The position numbers and the translations under genes are program-made. From NCBI RefSeq assembly GCF_019175385.1, contig NC_083338.1, forward strand, positions 92,339,777-92,403,776: 64,000 nucleotides of DNA, in the 5' to 3' direction. This document shows positions 1 to 12,090 of the stretch, piece after piece. The notes under the pieces were generated by a model. It did no database searches and had not been told where the DNA came from. It worked only from the letters and a program-made list of their open reading frames with translations. The first letter of the stretch is position 1; each line of letters starts with the position of its first letter. Origin of the DNA: Lycium barbarum (taxonomy: Eukaryota; Streptophyta; Magnoliopsida; Solanales; Solanaceae).

Positions 1-74
1 CTAAGGACCCCTTCTATGGAAACTTCGAATGGAGACATTTCTTTTTCTTGAGCTAGATCTCGATAATGGCTTAG

Positions 75-728
75 CTAGGAATCCTCATATTGTCGTTCCT
101 TCACTTCTAGATTCAATGATGAAATTGTGGGGTCATTGATGCTAATACTTGCATCTCCTGAATCAGTCGCACGTATGCCGAGACTTGCTAGTTGATGGAG
201 CTCACGAACCATTTCTTGCTTTTCCGAAGGAACTCCACATAAACTACCCATCGATCGGCGGCTAAGTGCATCTGCCACTACATTCGCCTTCCCTGGATGA
301 TATAAAATGTTCACATCGTAATCCTTTAGTAATTCTAACCATCGCCTTTGCCGCAGGTTCAACTCCTTCTGTTTGAAAATATATTGAAGGCTTTTGTGAT
401 CCGTATAGATGTCAACACGTACACCATACAAGTAGTGCCTCCATATTTTTAAGGCATGGATAACCGCGGCCAATTTGAGATCATGAGTCGGATAATTCTG
501 TTCATGCCTTCGCAACTATCTCGAGGTATATGCAATGACTCTCCCATGCTGCATCAATACGCATCCTATTCCCACACCAGAGGCATCACAATATACGACA
601 TAGCTATCGGACCCTTCTGGAAGTGTTAGCACTGGCGCTGAGGTCAACCTATTTTTCAACTCTTGGAAACTACGCTCACAGGCATCATTCCATTGGAATT
701 TAGCCAACTTCTGAGTTAACTTCGTCAA
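75..728 (-). pseudogene. pol (RNaseH): Element A RNase H and RH-INT linker
   Basis: It is in frame with the RT above. The RNase H domain shows the [15 protein letters not shown] strand with the first catalytic Asp, [17 protein letters not shown], the [12 protein letters not shown] strand and the end motif [15 protein letters not shown] near 516 replaces the Gln of the usual SRQLRKHE, and another stop lies at 75-77. Bases 1-74 continue the linker toward INT, which is outside the window. RNase H degrades the RNA of the RNA:DNA hybrid and spares the polypurine tract used for plus-strand priming. Confidence 0.9.
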
Positions 729-743
729 TGGGGCTGAAATAGA

Positions 744-1430
744 TTAGAAGCCCTCTAAAAATCTCCTGTAATATCCTGCTAACCCAAGAAAACTACGAAC
801 TTCCGTAGGTGTCGTAGACCTTGGCCAAGTCTTCACAGCTTCTATTTTCTGAGTGTCGACTCGGATACCATCATCTGAAATAACATGACCTAGAAATGCC
901 ACTGAGTTTAGCCAAAACTCGCACTTCGAAAACTTTGCATACAATTCCCGATCTCGAAGAACGCCAAGAACAATTCTTAGATGATCTGCATGTTCTGACT
1001 CTGTGCGAGAATATACCAGGATATCTTCGATAAACACTATCACAAAAAGATCCAAGAACGGCCTGAACACATTATTCATTAAATTCATGAACACCGCCAT
1101 GGCGTTTGTCAACCCAAACGACATCACTCGGAACTCGTAATAGTCGTACCTCATTCTGAAGGCTGTCTTGGGAATGTCTTCTTCTCTGATCCTCACTTGA
1201 TGATAACCCGATCTTAGGTCTATCTTAGAAAACCACTTAGCACTTTGTAATTGATCGAACAAGTCGTCGATCCTGGGAAAGGGATATCTATTCTTCACAG
1301 TCACCTTGTTCAACTGTCTATAATCGATACACATTCGTAGCGACCCATCTTTATTTCGCACGAACAAGACCGGTGCTCCCCACGGTGATGAACTGGGTCT
1401 AATAAAACCCTTCTCGAGTAAGTCTTTCAA
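744..1430 (-). pseudogene. pol (RT): Element A reverse transcriptase
   Basis: It continues the gag-PR frame directly after the TAG stop. RT blocks run in order: [39 protein letters not shown], motif [12 protein letters not shown] (Asp71 of this stretch, intact), and SFGLTNA. The catalytic motif is FIEDILVYS where B and J have FIDD. The Asp-to-Glu change at 1026-1028 hits a metal-binding residue and should abolish polymerisation. Thumb and connection follow ([21 protein letters not shown]). The stretch ends at a TAA where element B has a Ser codon; the frame reopens after it. Confidence 0.92.
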
Positions 1431-3428
1431 CTATGCCTTTAGCTCTTTCAACTCTGCTGCAGCCATTCGATAGGGAGGAATAGAAATAGGCTCGGTGTTG
1501 GGTACTACATCAATAGCAAAATCGATTTCCCTTTCTGGAGGAAGGCCTGGTAACTCGTCGGGAAACACATCTGGGAATTCATTCACTACCGGGATAGACT
1601 GGAAAGTTGGCACTTCCGCTTCCGTGTCATGAACCCGAACTAGATGACAAATATAACCCTTGGCTATCATCTTTCTCGCCTTAAGGTAGGAAATAAACCT
1701 ACCCTTTGGGGAAACCGTATTACCCTTCCACTCGAGTATGGGCTCTCCCAGAAATTTGAATCGAACTACCTTTGTCCGGCAACAAACATTAGCATAGCAT
1801 GACGCCAACCAGTCCATACCCATAATTACGTCAAAATCTATCATCTCAAGTTCAATCAAATCAGCCTTTGTCTGACGATCACGTATAATGACTACACAGT
1901 TCTTATATACTTGCCTCGCTATTACAGGATCACCAACCGGAGTGAATACTTCGAAAGGTTTAATTGGCTCGGGTCTCACCCCAACACAATCAGCGATATA
2001 CGGAGTAATATATGAGAAGGTAGAACCTGGATCAATCAGAGCATATACGTCACGGGAAAATATAGTCAGGGTACTTGTGACAACATCTGGGGAAGAATCG
2101 AGATCCTGTGGCCCAGCTAAAGCATACACACGGGGTTGAACAGCACCTGAAGTAGATGCTCCCCCTCTACCTCTGCCTTTACCTGCTGTAGTCTGAGGAG
2201 TCTGTGCTGTCGGGCGTGCTGAAGAAGAACCCGCTGCTGAAGCTGTAGGCTGAGTCCCAGTTCTATCTCTCGCTGAGGGGAAATCTCTCATCATGTGACC
2301 AACTTTCCCGCAAGCATAACAAGCATCCGAACCCTGACGACACCGTCCGGAATGTAATTTGCCACACTGGCTACACCGCGGTACTGGAGGTCTCCTCTGA
2401 CTAAAATCTCCCTGATACTGAGAACTTGGTGCCCTCGAACTCTGACCCTGCCCTGACTGGAAAGAGCGATCGAACCTTCCGTCTGAGAATCTGGGAGGCG
2501 CACTAGTCGCGGACTGACCTGAGTGCCTGGGATGTGTCTGTCTCGATCCCTCTCTATACTCACTCCTCTCTCCCATAGATTTAGCCCTCTTACCTTGTCT
2601 TCTGTCACCATCACGATCACTTCTTTGCTGTCGTTGTCGTTCCTCGAGATTCTGAGCATGGGCCTGTATCCGGGAAATATCCATCCCGTCATGCAAGAAG
2701 GCCGTCAAACAATCTCTGTACAAATGTGGCCCCAGACCACTCACAAATCTATAGATTCTGTCTCCCATGTCGGCCACCATAGTCGGAGCATATCGGGCCA
2801 ATGAGTTGAATTGCATGCTATATTCTCGGGCACTCATACCCCTTTGCTTTAAATTCAGGAACTTGTCCGCTCTAGCTCGGCGGACTTCGGGTGGCAAGTA
2901 GTGACGAATAAAGGCATCTACAAACTCCTGCCACATGGGGGGTGGAACATTTTCTCCTCTTGTTATCACCCAATTCTTAGACCATAACACCGCCACATCG
3001 CGGAGTCTATAAGAAGCCAACTCCATGGATTCGGTCTCGGAAGCATGGATAATCTCTAAAGTCCTCAACATCTCATCGATAAAATTTTGCGGATCTTCAT
3101 CTGGCTTTGACCCAAAGAATTCTGGAGGATTTAATGCCATAAAGTCACGGGCCCTCGTACTAGTTGAACGATCCCTTCGACCCGCATCCTGTCGTTGTGC
3201 CTGAGTGGCAACCAATTGTGTCAATAAATGGATGGCCTCGGACACTTGTTGACCCGAAGCACCCGGTGGAGGAAACGGAGCTGAGGCTCCTCCCTGCTCT
3301 TCTACATTGGGCGCGGCCTCACTTTGCGATTCGCTTTCCTCTACATTTGCCGAAGGCTCTCTTTCCGCCTGCCTCTTTGTCGTAGCTTTGCCCTTCTGGG
3401 CAGCTGTAGCTTTTCCTTTTGGCGGCAT
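1431..3428 (-). pseudogene. gag-pro: Element A gag-protease (with start of RT)
   Basis: This is a 665-residue frame from an ATG at 3428, about 190 nt downstream of the primer site. Residues ~97-265 are the retrotransposon gag (capsid) domain, with the PPEFFGSKPDEDP and ARDFMALN motifs. A basic, Ser/Arg-rich nucleocapsid tail follows. The zinc knuckle at residues 370-383 has C370, C373 and H378, but the last Cys is Phe383, so zinc binding should fail. The aspartic protease active site is D466-P467-G468 (ALIDPGST), not the textbook D-S/T-G; element C has the same triad. MGMDWLA at ~537-543 is the second conserved PR block. The frame enters RT (PISIPPYRM) and stops at 1431-1433 (TAG), where relatives have Gln before LKDLLEKG. 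Confidence 0.92.
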
Positions 3429-3618
3429 TTTCTGAAACCATAACGCACTTTTAGGAATAACATAATCCTAAGCATGGCTCTATCGCACGATTTCATGAGA
3501 AGAAGGATGGTCTTTTTCCTAAATGCCCGGTAGCCTCTTGTTTTATTAGCGTGGCGCGCAACACACCATAAACAAGACTCTACTAGACACGGCTCGTAGA
3601 CACTTCCTAGGACGAACA

Positions 3619-3630
3619 GCTCTGATACCA
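3619..3630 (-). promoter_or_regulatory. Element A primer binding site (tRNA iMet)
   Basis: The minus strand reads TGGTATCAGAGC, a perfect match to the complement of the 3' end of initiator Met tRNA. It abuts the LTR directly. Other elements have a CTTT spacer plus the LTR terminus here; in A about 17 bp spanning the spacer and the LTR end (TGTCACGACCC side) are deleted. Confidence 0.92.
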
Positions 3631-4018
3631 GCTAGGGGCCGCGACGGGTACCCGGAGCCAGTTACCGAGCACCGCTCACTCTACTACTTATCTTGCTCAT
3701 TTAATATTCTTTTACCAATTTACATACCAGTTGTAGGAAAATCATAATTAAACAAACATAAATACTTTATATACAATTTCCTTTCGGCCATCAAAATAAT
3801 ATACACGCATATGAAAACGTCTTGTGAGACCATCTAACCCACACTGCGTATCTACTAGCCTCTACTAACATACTGTATATACATGGACGGAACAAGACTC
3901 CGTCGTGCCCAAAATATACATATATACCAAAAGGATAATCCTAAGCACCTCCGGACAATGGAGTGCTTTCAACCAGCTGACTGCTACTGAGGATCTGGGC
4001 CAAGCTCTCCTCTTTGTC

Positions 4019-4077
4019 TACCTGTGGGCATGAACATAGCGTCCGAAGAAAGGACGTCAGTACGAATGTTGTACTGA
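4019..4077 (-). promoter_or_regulatory. LTR triple-hairpin module, element A copy
   Basis: In LTR sense there are three adjacent stems. CAGTAC pairs with GTACTG around a 7-nt loop. CGTCC (4056-4052) pairs with GGACG (4044-4040) around a 7-nt loop. CTATG pairs imperfectly with CACAG around TTCATGCC. A TATATT-like stretch lies roughly 40 nt upstream, so the module may sit near the start of R, the transcript 5' end. That placement is inferred. Confidence 0.55.
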
Positions 4078-5609
4078 GTATGAGAAGCATAAACAATGAA
4101 AGAAAACATCAACAATATAGTGATAACATCAACATGAAATATCTGGATCTGTCTGATAATCATAAAGGAAATCATGCGTGCCATCTTACTCATACTCATC
4201 CTCATAACATATATGCATCATATGCAAGCTGCCCGTCCATGTCGGAACGGTGTGATAATCAATAATATTAGCCCGCGTCCAGGCCTCCCGCGTCCGGGGT
4301 ACCATCTCATGCCGCCCACTAGTGGTGTCTGCCCATGCCAAAGGGTCATGGTGTATCCGTATAGCTGCCCGCCTTGGCGGTGACTGCCCGGCCAACTAGG
4401 CACGATGTGAAATGCTCATGTCATGCTTATCATAAAATGCTCATAATAATAATATACTCATCATAAAATACTTATCTCATTGTAGTACATGCATAAGGCT
4501 CAAGATCAACTTTACTCTATCGGGGTGACGTAAGGTCGTGATCCCCCGATTCCATTATGGAAAAACTATTGATACTCTGCCTCACCTTGAAGGAACTAGT
4601 ACATAAGGTGAGTGTAAGCGATAATTAACATCATCATTATACTAGCATCATCATATCGTATTCCTCATCTTATATAGACATTAAGGAGTTAGACTCTTAG
4701 CCTTTCGGACTATAGGACCTCATGAAGAGAATAGGAATTTCGTGCTACAAGATTCATGCCATCAGAAAGAAGGGACTAGCCTCACATAAGTTGGTCGTTT
4801 AGCTAAGATATCGCTCACTCGTTCTCCTTCAATATCGCGTCGTTACCTTCATAAAGAATTCAAATCAACATTAGCATACTAACTACAAGAACGCGTCGCT
4901 AATTCTAGGAGAAGTCGGACAGCGCTTCTCTTGTTTATACTATTTTTTTCCATGTTTTATATTAACTCCCAACATTCATAGCATTACTCACAATATCGAA
5001 ATCAACAATCGTCGTTTACGTACATTTAGCAAAATCCACCATTTTCCTCCAATTTCCCTCATAATTAGCCTTATGACTCATCCTTGCATTTTCATGCGTT
5101 TAATGCTTGTTTCATGATGTAAGCATCATTTACAACGTATTTGTATTCACAACACTTCAACATTCATAATTCAATCCCACTATCATTCATTTATGGCACT
5201 ATTCACTCAGTAATGGTCCATTTCTATGTTCTTCTACATTTCAAGTGTCTATGCTTTTCAATACTTCAAACAACATAGAATGATCATGAAACTTACCTTG
5301 GATAGTGGTTGAACAATCCTTAAGTTGAATTGCTTCACTTAAACAAAACCCTAGTTTCACCTTCTTGGGAATTACTTGACTTAGATGATCCCTTGATGTG
5401 TTCTTGCACTTGATTTCATAGGTTTTGTGTTGTTGATCTTTAGGTTTCCCTTGATTCTCTTGGATTCTTATGGAGGAAGTATTTGGAGAGTTCTAGAGTA
5501 TTCTTGAGTTGTATGAATGAAGAATGAAATAAAATGAGGCCTAAGTTCCCTTTAATAACTCAAAAGCTGATGTTTAATGAATTTTTGTCGGGATGAACAG
5601 TAGTCGTAA

Positions 5610-5862
5610 ATTGCAGTTTACGGACCGTATTCTGATTTACGGCCCGTCCACTGTGGACGTATTTAAGCATTCCAAGAAATAGAAAGTTTGGCTGAGGATT
5701 ATGGCACTTTACAACCTGGTTTACGGTCCGTAAACCATTTTACGGGCCGTAAACTGGGTCGTATTTAACCATATCAACGCTGGGCAGAAAGTTGAGATTT
5801 TTGGAATGATGGAATACGATTGCACTATACGGTCCGTAAATCACTTTACGGGCCGTATAGTG
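5610..5862. repeat. Cluster of TACGGNCCGTA palindromes in LTR A
   Basis: About six near-perfect palindromes of the form TTTACGGTCCGTAAA or TACGGGCCGTA lie in closely spaced pairs around 5617, 5720-5754 and 5827-5860. The same cluster lies in the first ~550 nt of other group 1 LTRs (B, F, G, I, H) and is absent from group 2. A transcription-factor or hairpin role is possible but not shown. Confidence 0.75.
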
Positions 5863-6015
5863 CCATATACGACCACTGGCAGAAAAATTTTCTGCAACTC
5901 TATTATTTCCAAAAATGCAAAATTAGCCATTCCCGACTTAGTAAAACACCATACACTCGAGTCCTTCATTGTTCTACTCATCACACAAGTACGGAAAAAT
6001 TTCCGAGGTGTAACA

Positions 6016-6467
6016 ACTCAGGTAGCAGGGGAACTACCATTCAGAATTCTGCAGTCTCGTTGCTAGTAGTGGAAGTGAGCGACAATACGAAGATCCCATG
6101 GTAATGCATTACAATGATACACTCCCTCAGAAGGAGAAGTCATCATTGGAGATTGCAGGAGACAGAGTTCTCCAATGCCGAGGATGATTATATGTTCCAG
6201 ATATGGCAGGGTTACGCCACCAAATATTGAGGGAAGCCCATTGCTCCCGTTATTCTATCCACCTCGGAGCAACGAAAATGTACCATGATCTTAAATCTAT
6301 ATATTGGTGGAATAGGATGAAGAAAGATATAGCGGAATTCGTAGCTCAATGTCCTAACTGGCAACAAGTGAAAATCGTGCACCAAAAGCCGGGCGGATTG
6401 TTGCATGCTATAGAAATTCCAACTTGAAAGTGGGAAGTAATTAACATGGACTTCATTACAGGCTTAC
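6016..6467 (+). pseudogene. pol (INT): Element F pol fragment: linker and INT zinc-binding domain
   Basis: This is the part of F left between insertions A and B. It encodes the end of the RH-INT linker and the integrase HHCC domain (EAHCSRYSIH, MYHDLKSIYWW, EFVAQCPNWQQ). The last Cys of the C-x2-C pair is Trp here. A frameshift lies near 6080-6090, and a TGA replaces Trp in the usual IPTWKWEV at 6425-6427. It ends inside MDFITGL, where B inserted, and resumes at 39651. The two flanks join in frame once one CTTAC copy is removed. Confidence 0.9.
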
Positions 6468-8463
6468 TGTCACGACCCAGCTAGAGGCCATGACCGGTAC
6501 CCGGGGCTAACCACCGAGCACCACTCGTACTATTACTTCTTAGGCTTATTACCAATCAATTATCCAATTCATGCTCAATTTATAAAAAGAAACCGTTTCA
6601 TTTAGAAACAAAGTACTTTTATACACATGAGCCGTTAGGCTAGCAAAATAATATATATATATATATACACAATGACCCTGCCATGAAACCACACGACCCA
6701 TCATAGGCACCTCCGGGACAACGGAGGGCTTTCAGTCAGCTAGCAGCCTCTAAGAATCCAGAGCGAGATCTTCTCCTTGTCTACCTGTGGGCATGAACAC
6801 AACGTCTAAAGAAAAGGACGTCAGTACGAATATTGTACTGAGTATGTAAGGTAGGAATGAAATAAATAGCATAATAGAAAGATCATGAGTCAAGAGGCAA
6901 GGATATAACCTGCACAATGTCATAGGCAATTATATTACTTACATATATCACATTTTACATAATCATAGTATACATGTTAGCGCATCCCATACATCATCGC
7001 ATCATCATCTGTATCGTCACATCATCCTCTGTATCGTCACCCGTGTCCGGGTAACCCTCATATGCCGCCCACTAGTGGTGATCATGCCCGGCCCTCTAGG
7101 CTCGGTGTAAACATAGCAGCCCGCATTAGCGGTGACATGCCCAGCCATATAGGCGAGGTGGAATCATAGCAGCCCGCGTTAGCGGTGACATGCCCGGCCA
7201 TATAGGCGCGGTGGAATCATAGCAGCCCGCGTTAGCGGTAACATGCCCGGCCATATTGGCACGGTGGAATCATATCATCACAACATCAATCATACACATC
7301 ACATGCCATAGCCTTATGTTTTCATTCTTAGTATATTAAGGGTTAGCATTATTCGTTATCTTGTCATCATAGTAAATGTTAGCATTAAGGCCATATATTA
7401 GGCTTTAAGACAACCACACCATGTCGGGGTGACGTAATGTCGTGAACCTACGATAGTATTATGGACCTTCATGAGTATCATGCCTCGCCTCGAAGGGAAA
7501 TAAAACATAAGGCGAGTGTTAATAGTAGCAACATCATTAGCATTTTAGGGACATCGTGTCACAATTCCTTGAATCTCTATACTTTAGCTTATTGACATCG
7601 TCATCATGCTCATAGGTGATTTAGTATGTAAAAGGACTCATAAGAGTCATTTTGTAGGAGGATTATAGAAAGCTTGAAGGATTCATGCCTTTTGAAAGAA
7701 GAGTTAAGCCTCACATACCTTTCTCGTTTAAGCGATTTAGCGTTCGCTTGTTCTCCTTCGATGTTACGCCTCTACCTTCAAAAGAGGAGTCGTACTAACA
7801 TTAGTCAATTAGCCATAAGAACGCACTACTATTTCTAGAGAAAATTGGGCAGCATTTCCTTTGTTTATACTAATTTTCCCATGTTTTAGTTCAACTCCCA
7901 AACATCTACAACACGACTCACAATATCGCAAACAACAATCATCATTTATATACTTTAGGCAAAATCCACCATTTCTCTCCAATTTTCTTCACATTTATGG
8001 TTTTGGGTTCACTATCGTATTCTTCTCATGTATCACACTTATCTAATGGTTTACATGTCATTTATAACGCATTCATACTCACCACACCCTAACATTCTTG
8101 ATTCAATTCAATTACCCTTCACTCATGACACTATTCACTCTTGAATGACCCATTTGCTATGCTTTTCTATAATTCGGGTATCTTAACCTTCCAATACCTT
8201 AAACATCATGAAAAGGTAATGAAACTTACCTTGAGTGATGGTAGAACAACTCTTGAATGAGAATACTACTCTAGCACTAAAACCCTTCTTCACCTCTTTT
8301 GGGATTTCTTGGAGAAGATGACTTCCAATCAAGTTCACACACTTTGTTTCATGAATTTGATGTTGCTGATCATTGATTTACTTGGTATTCTTGTGATTGA
8401 AGGGTTTGGAGAATATTATAGAGTGTTCTTGAGTTAGAGAGTGAAAGAGATGAAATAACATGG
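6468..8463 (-). repeat. Element B 3' LTR, first part
   Basis: It matches the right LTR (37061 onward) until ...GAAATAACATGG, where C is inserted. It holds an AT run (6647-6666), the hairpin module (6781-6840) and a 53-bp tandem repeat (7085-7275). The region of the fourth (GGCGGG-type) hairpin is deleted in both B LTRs. No gene seen; short frames here are chance. Confidence 0.93.
7085..7275. repeat. 53-bp tandem repeat in LTR B
   Basis: Three to four copies of a 53-bp unit built around AGCAGCCCGCGTTAGCGG and CATGCCCGGCCATATAGG (anchors at 7138, 7191 and 7244). The right LTR has the same array at about 37750-37917, so it predates insertion of B. Degenerate relatives occur in A, G, I and around the J insertion site (49540-49600, 60820-60880). 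Confidence 0.88.
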
Positions 8464-11400
8464 TGTCAGGACCCAACCCCGTAGGCCGTGACTGGTGCCC
8501 GACCTGGACACCCATATACATACTCTTTAGCTATATGTTCATTTCACAACAAACTCAATATAGATCTTATAACGACCAAACCATGGTCTCAGAACTGTCG
8601 CATAATTATACATATAAAGGCAAGCCGACAAGGCTGCTACCACAACATGATAATGACTGCAAGCCGGCGAGGCTGCTACTATGATAGAATAAGCATACTG
8701 ATAACACACACACACAACTGATCACTTCTGAATACGACCCACACACATGTCCACAGACCTCTAAGAGTTTCGATAGTGAAATATGACGGGACAGGGCCCC
8801 GTCGTACCCTTAGTCAACATATGCATATATTTAGATCAAGAAGGATCTATACCAAAGTCTGGGCTCCGGAAAAACGGAACTCTCCAAGATAGAAGAAGGG
8901 GAATCTTAAGCTGTCGGATCACCAAAACGAGTATCTGCACCTGCGGGCATGAAACGCAGCCCCCCGAAGAAAGAAGGGTCAGTACGGAATATGTACCGAG
9001 CATGTAAAGCATGAAATACAGTAAACGGGATCATAACTGAAATAAGAGGTACAGAAAATGAGTATAATAACCAGAATACAAAGTACTTGCTTTTGAAACA
9101 TAACTCATGCACATCAATATCACATGTCAGATCCGGCCCCATTATGGGACTCGGTGAACATGGTCGCCACCCCGTCTCTGGCGCCATAACACTGCATACT
9201 CCAGAATATAATATGACTCCGTAACACAGCATAACTCCGTAACACAGCATAACATCATAACACAGCATAACACCATAACACAGCATAACTCCAGAATATA
9301 TATATATATATATATTGTATCCGGCCCTTTAATGAGGGACTCGGCGAACAATGCAGTGGAAGTGTGCACGATAACATACCCACCCCGGGACTCGGTGAAA
9401 GATATATTGAGGTATGCACGAGCAGAGTAGTGAGAAATTATATGCAGTTCAAAACATTTTTAAGGACTCAATAGGATAGTCAACACGAACCATCGTTCGC
9501 AATTTCGAATAATAGTCATACCATATACCTTTCAAATGTCCCTGTGGATCATATCAAAATGGAACTTTTAAATTATGTGTACATATAAATATATAAAACA
9601 AAACATAAGTTATGGGAATCAAGATCAATAGCCATCCTAGTGGCTCTAAGAATATGAATTTCCTTTGGAATCGTATATATATCGTATATTCATTTCACAA
9701 CGATCATGCCAAAAAGAAAGAAGGGTTAGCTTCACATACCTTTAGCGCTTATTCGTCACACAATATGTATACGCTGCCCAATAATACTTCAACCTATATT
9801 AAGATGCCAACAACTACATTTAAGTTACGGGGAGATTCAAAACGTATTCTAACGTTAGTAACTCCTTTCTAACTGTTTAGACGACGTTTTCTCTTGTATC
9901 CAAACCAACCATATACAACCAATCCAACATCAATAATTATGTGTTCAATACCAATCCGGACAGCCCACACAATATCCCAAACAGCCCACATTCACAACAT
10001 GCAATAACGATTCACATAAGGTTACTACATTCTCAAGTTACTTCTAATAGTTCGTAGCCTTAACGTTTGCATGTACCAACTTATAACAGCCTATCCAACA
10101 CAATGCATAATCTTAATTATCATTAATCTCAAAAGCTCAATAATAATAACAACAACGTGTCAAAACAGTCCGCACATTACAACACCCAATAATTGTCTAC
10201 ATGCGATTTTGACACGTCCAATTTATTCTTGTTAGTCTATAGTCATAACATTTCATCGAAACGATTATATAACATCGCAACCACTATGACAACATGATGT
10301 ATATTCTTAACTATAATTAGTTTTTCCAACTTATCCAAAACAACACGTCCAAAACAGTCCCTAACCAACAACATGTCCAAAACAGTCCCTAACCGACAAC
10401 ATAAAAATGTTCGGAATTCTTGCAAACGTTTACGAACATACTAAGAAAACCACATATGATTCTTACAAATTATTTCATGTCTTCTTTTCATATAATTTCA
10501 GTAAGTTATGACCAGATATCCCCACGACAAGTACAACATCAATTCATACGCAACTAAGCTACATCGTCATCTCTATAATCCTTACAACAACTCACAAACG
10601 ACTTTGGTTTTAACTCCAACCATTAAACACCTTCATTTCCATCATAAAATTAATGGCAATAACAATCAAAATATCAAGTAAAATCATTTCACTAACTTCT
10701 TACAAAAACAGTCCATACACGGTTTCAACATGCTTCAACATCACTCACATAAAATCATAGATTCAATTATTTTCATACTAACACAACTTCACTTTTAACC
10801 TTCCAATTATTTTCATTCCTTTTTACCATTAGATCTATGATAGTAACAAACATATTTATTAAACAAAATTAGTTCATTAATTCCACCAAAACAGTCCCCT
10901 CAGCCACATAGTCATTCCAACACCAACATTCATGATTTTATGCATGTGATTCATGTTCATCAAGTTACAACCATACTTCAACATCAACACCTATAACCTC
11001 ATGGTTAATATCATGTTACCACATCAACACACCGTATTTCATGCATACAACTTATATTTACACATCTACATCACCGTTAATACATGAAAAAGAAAGTTAG
11101 ATCTTACCTTGACAACTTGACTTCTCAACTTGGCTAGAGTTTGTGAATTTAAATGAAAATGGTTCTTGTTGCTCCAATGACTATCTTCACGTTTCTAGGG
11201 ACCTTCTAAAGGGTTGAAACACCTTGGAAAATAAATTTTGGATCAAGACTCAAGAGCTCAAAAATCAGCCATTGTGGCCGAGAGCTTTCTCTCTCTAGGT
11301 TTAGGTTTTCTTTCTTTGTGTTGTGTAGTTGAAATGAATGTATTTGCTGATCTCCTTAGTCCTTATTTTGTTAAACTATGATGCCTACAAGGTGGCCCCA

Positions 11401-12002
11401 TGCTCCACTCATGACATTGAGCCACTCAAATAAACTTTACACTAAAATTTTAATTCTTTCCCTTCAACTTTCGGCATGTGTGGCGGATGATTCATACACT
11501 ACCCTTTGTCCATTGCAATAATACAAGATGAATGGTCAATATTTAAATATGAAATGATTCCTCCAACATGTTATGTCTTCATAAAATAATGCATGCCTTC
11601 ATTATTCAATTTCATGCTTCAACTTTTTCTCCTCCAATTTTCAGCCATCTTGGCCGTGTATTACATGTATATTTCTTCAAATTTAATTGTCCACAATATA
11701 ATGAAAGTGTAGTGGATGAATTAACATTAAATGCATATGTGTATGTCTTCCATAATAGCCTTGTTTTAGATGACTTTGAGTCATCTTTTGTGTATTGCAC
11801 GTTGGTGTTCCTTCTTGGTTCATGGTTGTCACAAAATTTTAATTAACACCACAATTAAGTAGTTCCTAATCTCCAATAGCATTTTTATACTAAGTAAAAT
11901 TTATAACCGATTAGTTCTAGTTTAGAAATTAAAAATCCAAGGTTTCTATCTCACATCGATTCCTTCGCGAATAAATCGACGTATAAAATAGGGGGTCTAA
12001 CA
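8464..12002 (-). repeat. Element C 3' LTR
   Basis: 3.54 kb. Its outer end reads TGTCAGGACC instead of the usual TGTCACGACC. It holds two AGCC...GGCT mini-hairpins (8623-8635, 8662-8674), a GACGGG-type hairpin near 8790, the hairpin module (8940-8999), a ~19-bp tandem repeat (9205-9295) and an AT run. Relative to the other copy it has about 100 bp extra near 9880-9960 and lacks the C30 block. No gene seen. Confidence 0.94.
9205..9295. repeat. ~19-bp tandem repeat in LTR C
   Basis: Four to five copies of a unit close to ATAACTCCGTAACACAGC, with variants CATCATAACACAGC and CACCATAACACAGC, followed by an AT run. The right LTR has a homologous array (17935-18020) that runs into a longer AT microsatellite (18021-18065). 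Confidence 0.85.
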
Positions 12003-12038
12003 TTTTTCCCCCCTTTAGAACATTCGTCCTCGAATGTT
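12003..12038 (-). promoter_or_regulatory. Element C polypurine tract and flanking hairpin
   Basis: On the minus strand an AAAGGGGGGAAAAA tract (12016-12003) abuts the LTR and should prime plus-strand DNA synthesis. Just upstream is the perfect inverted repeat AACATTCG/CGAATGTT (12019-12038) with a short loop, shared by every element whose tract is visible. Confidence 0.9.
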
Positions 12039-12090
12039 GAATTTGGTCCCGTGACGTTCTATACGAATTTTTGGGAAGTATCCCTTATCG

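Larger units (their letters stand above)
1..6015 (-). mobile_element. Element A: Ty3/gypsy chromovirus, group 1, left part outside window
   Basis: The visible part holds, in element sense (minus), a 5' LTR (6015-3631), a primer site, gag, PR, RT, RH and the start of the RH-INT linker; INT and the 3' LTR lie left of the window. It interrupts the RH-INT linker of the plus-strand element F, whose sequence resumes at 6016 with ACTCA as the expected TSD copy. Gag and pol form one uninterrupted frame apart from point nonsense codons, the organisation usual for this clade. It is dead: three in-frame stops, a mutated RT catalytic pair, a mutated zinc knuckle and a truncated LTR 3' end. Confidence 0.93.
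3631..6015 (-). repeat. Element A 5' LTR (group 1), terminus truncated
   Basis: In element sense the LTR runs from 6015 (TGTTACACCTCGG) to 3631, about 2.39 kb. The outer end is intact, but the inner end has lost the ...GTCGTGACA terminus. It contains the palindrome cluster at 5610-5862, the hairpin module at 4019-4077 and a fourth hairpin at 3886-3904. No coding is visible. The interior is AT-rich with scattered short low-complexity stretches. Confidence 0.9.

Noticed and set aside
7085..7275. Regularly spaced repeats resembling a CRISPR array
   Set aside because: The 53-bp units are contiguous tandem copies without unique spacers, in a plant LTR.
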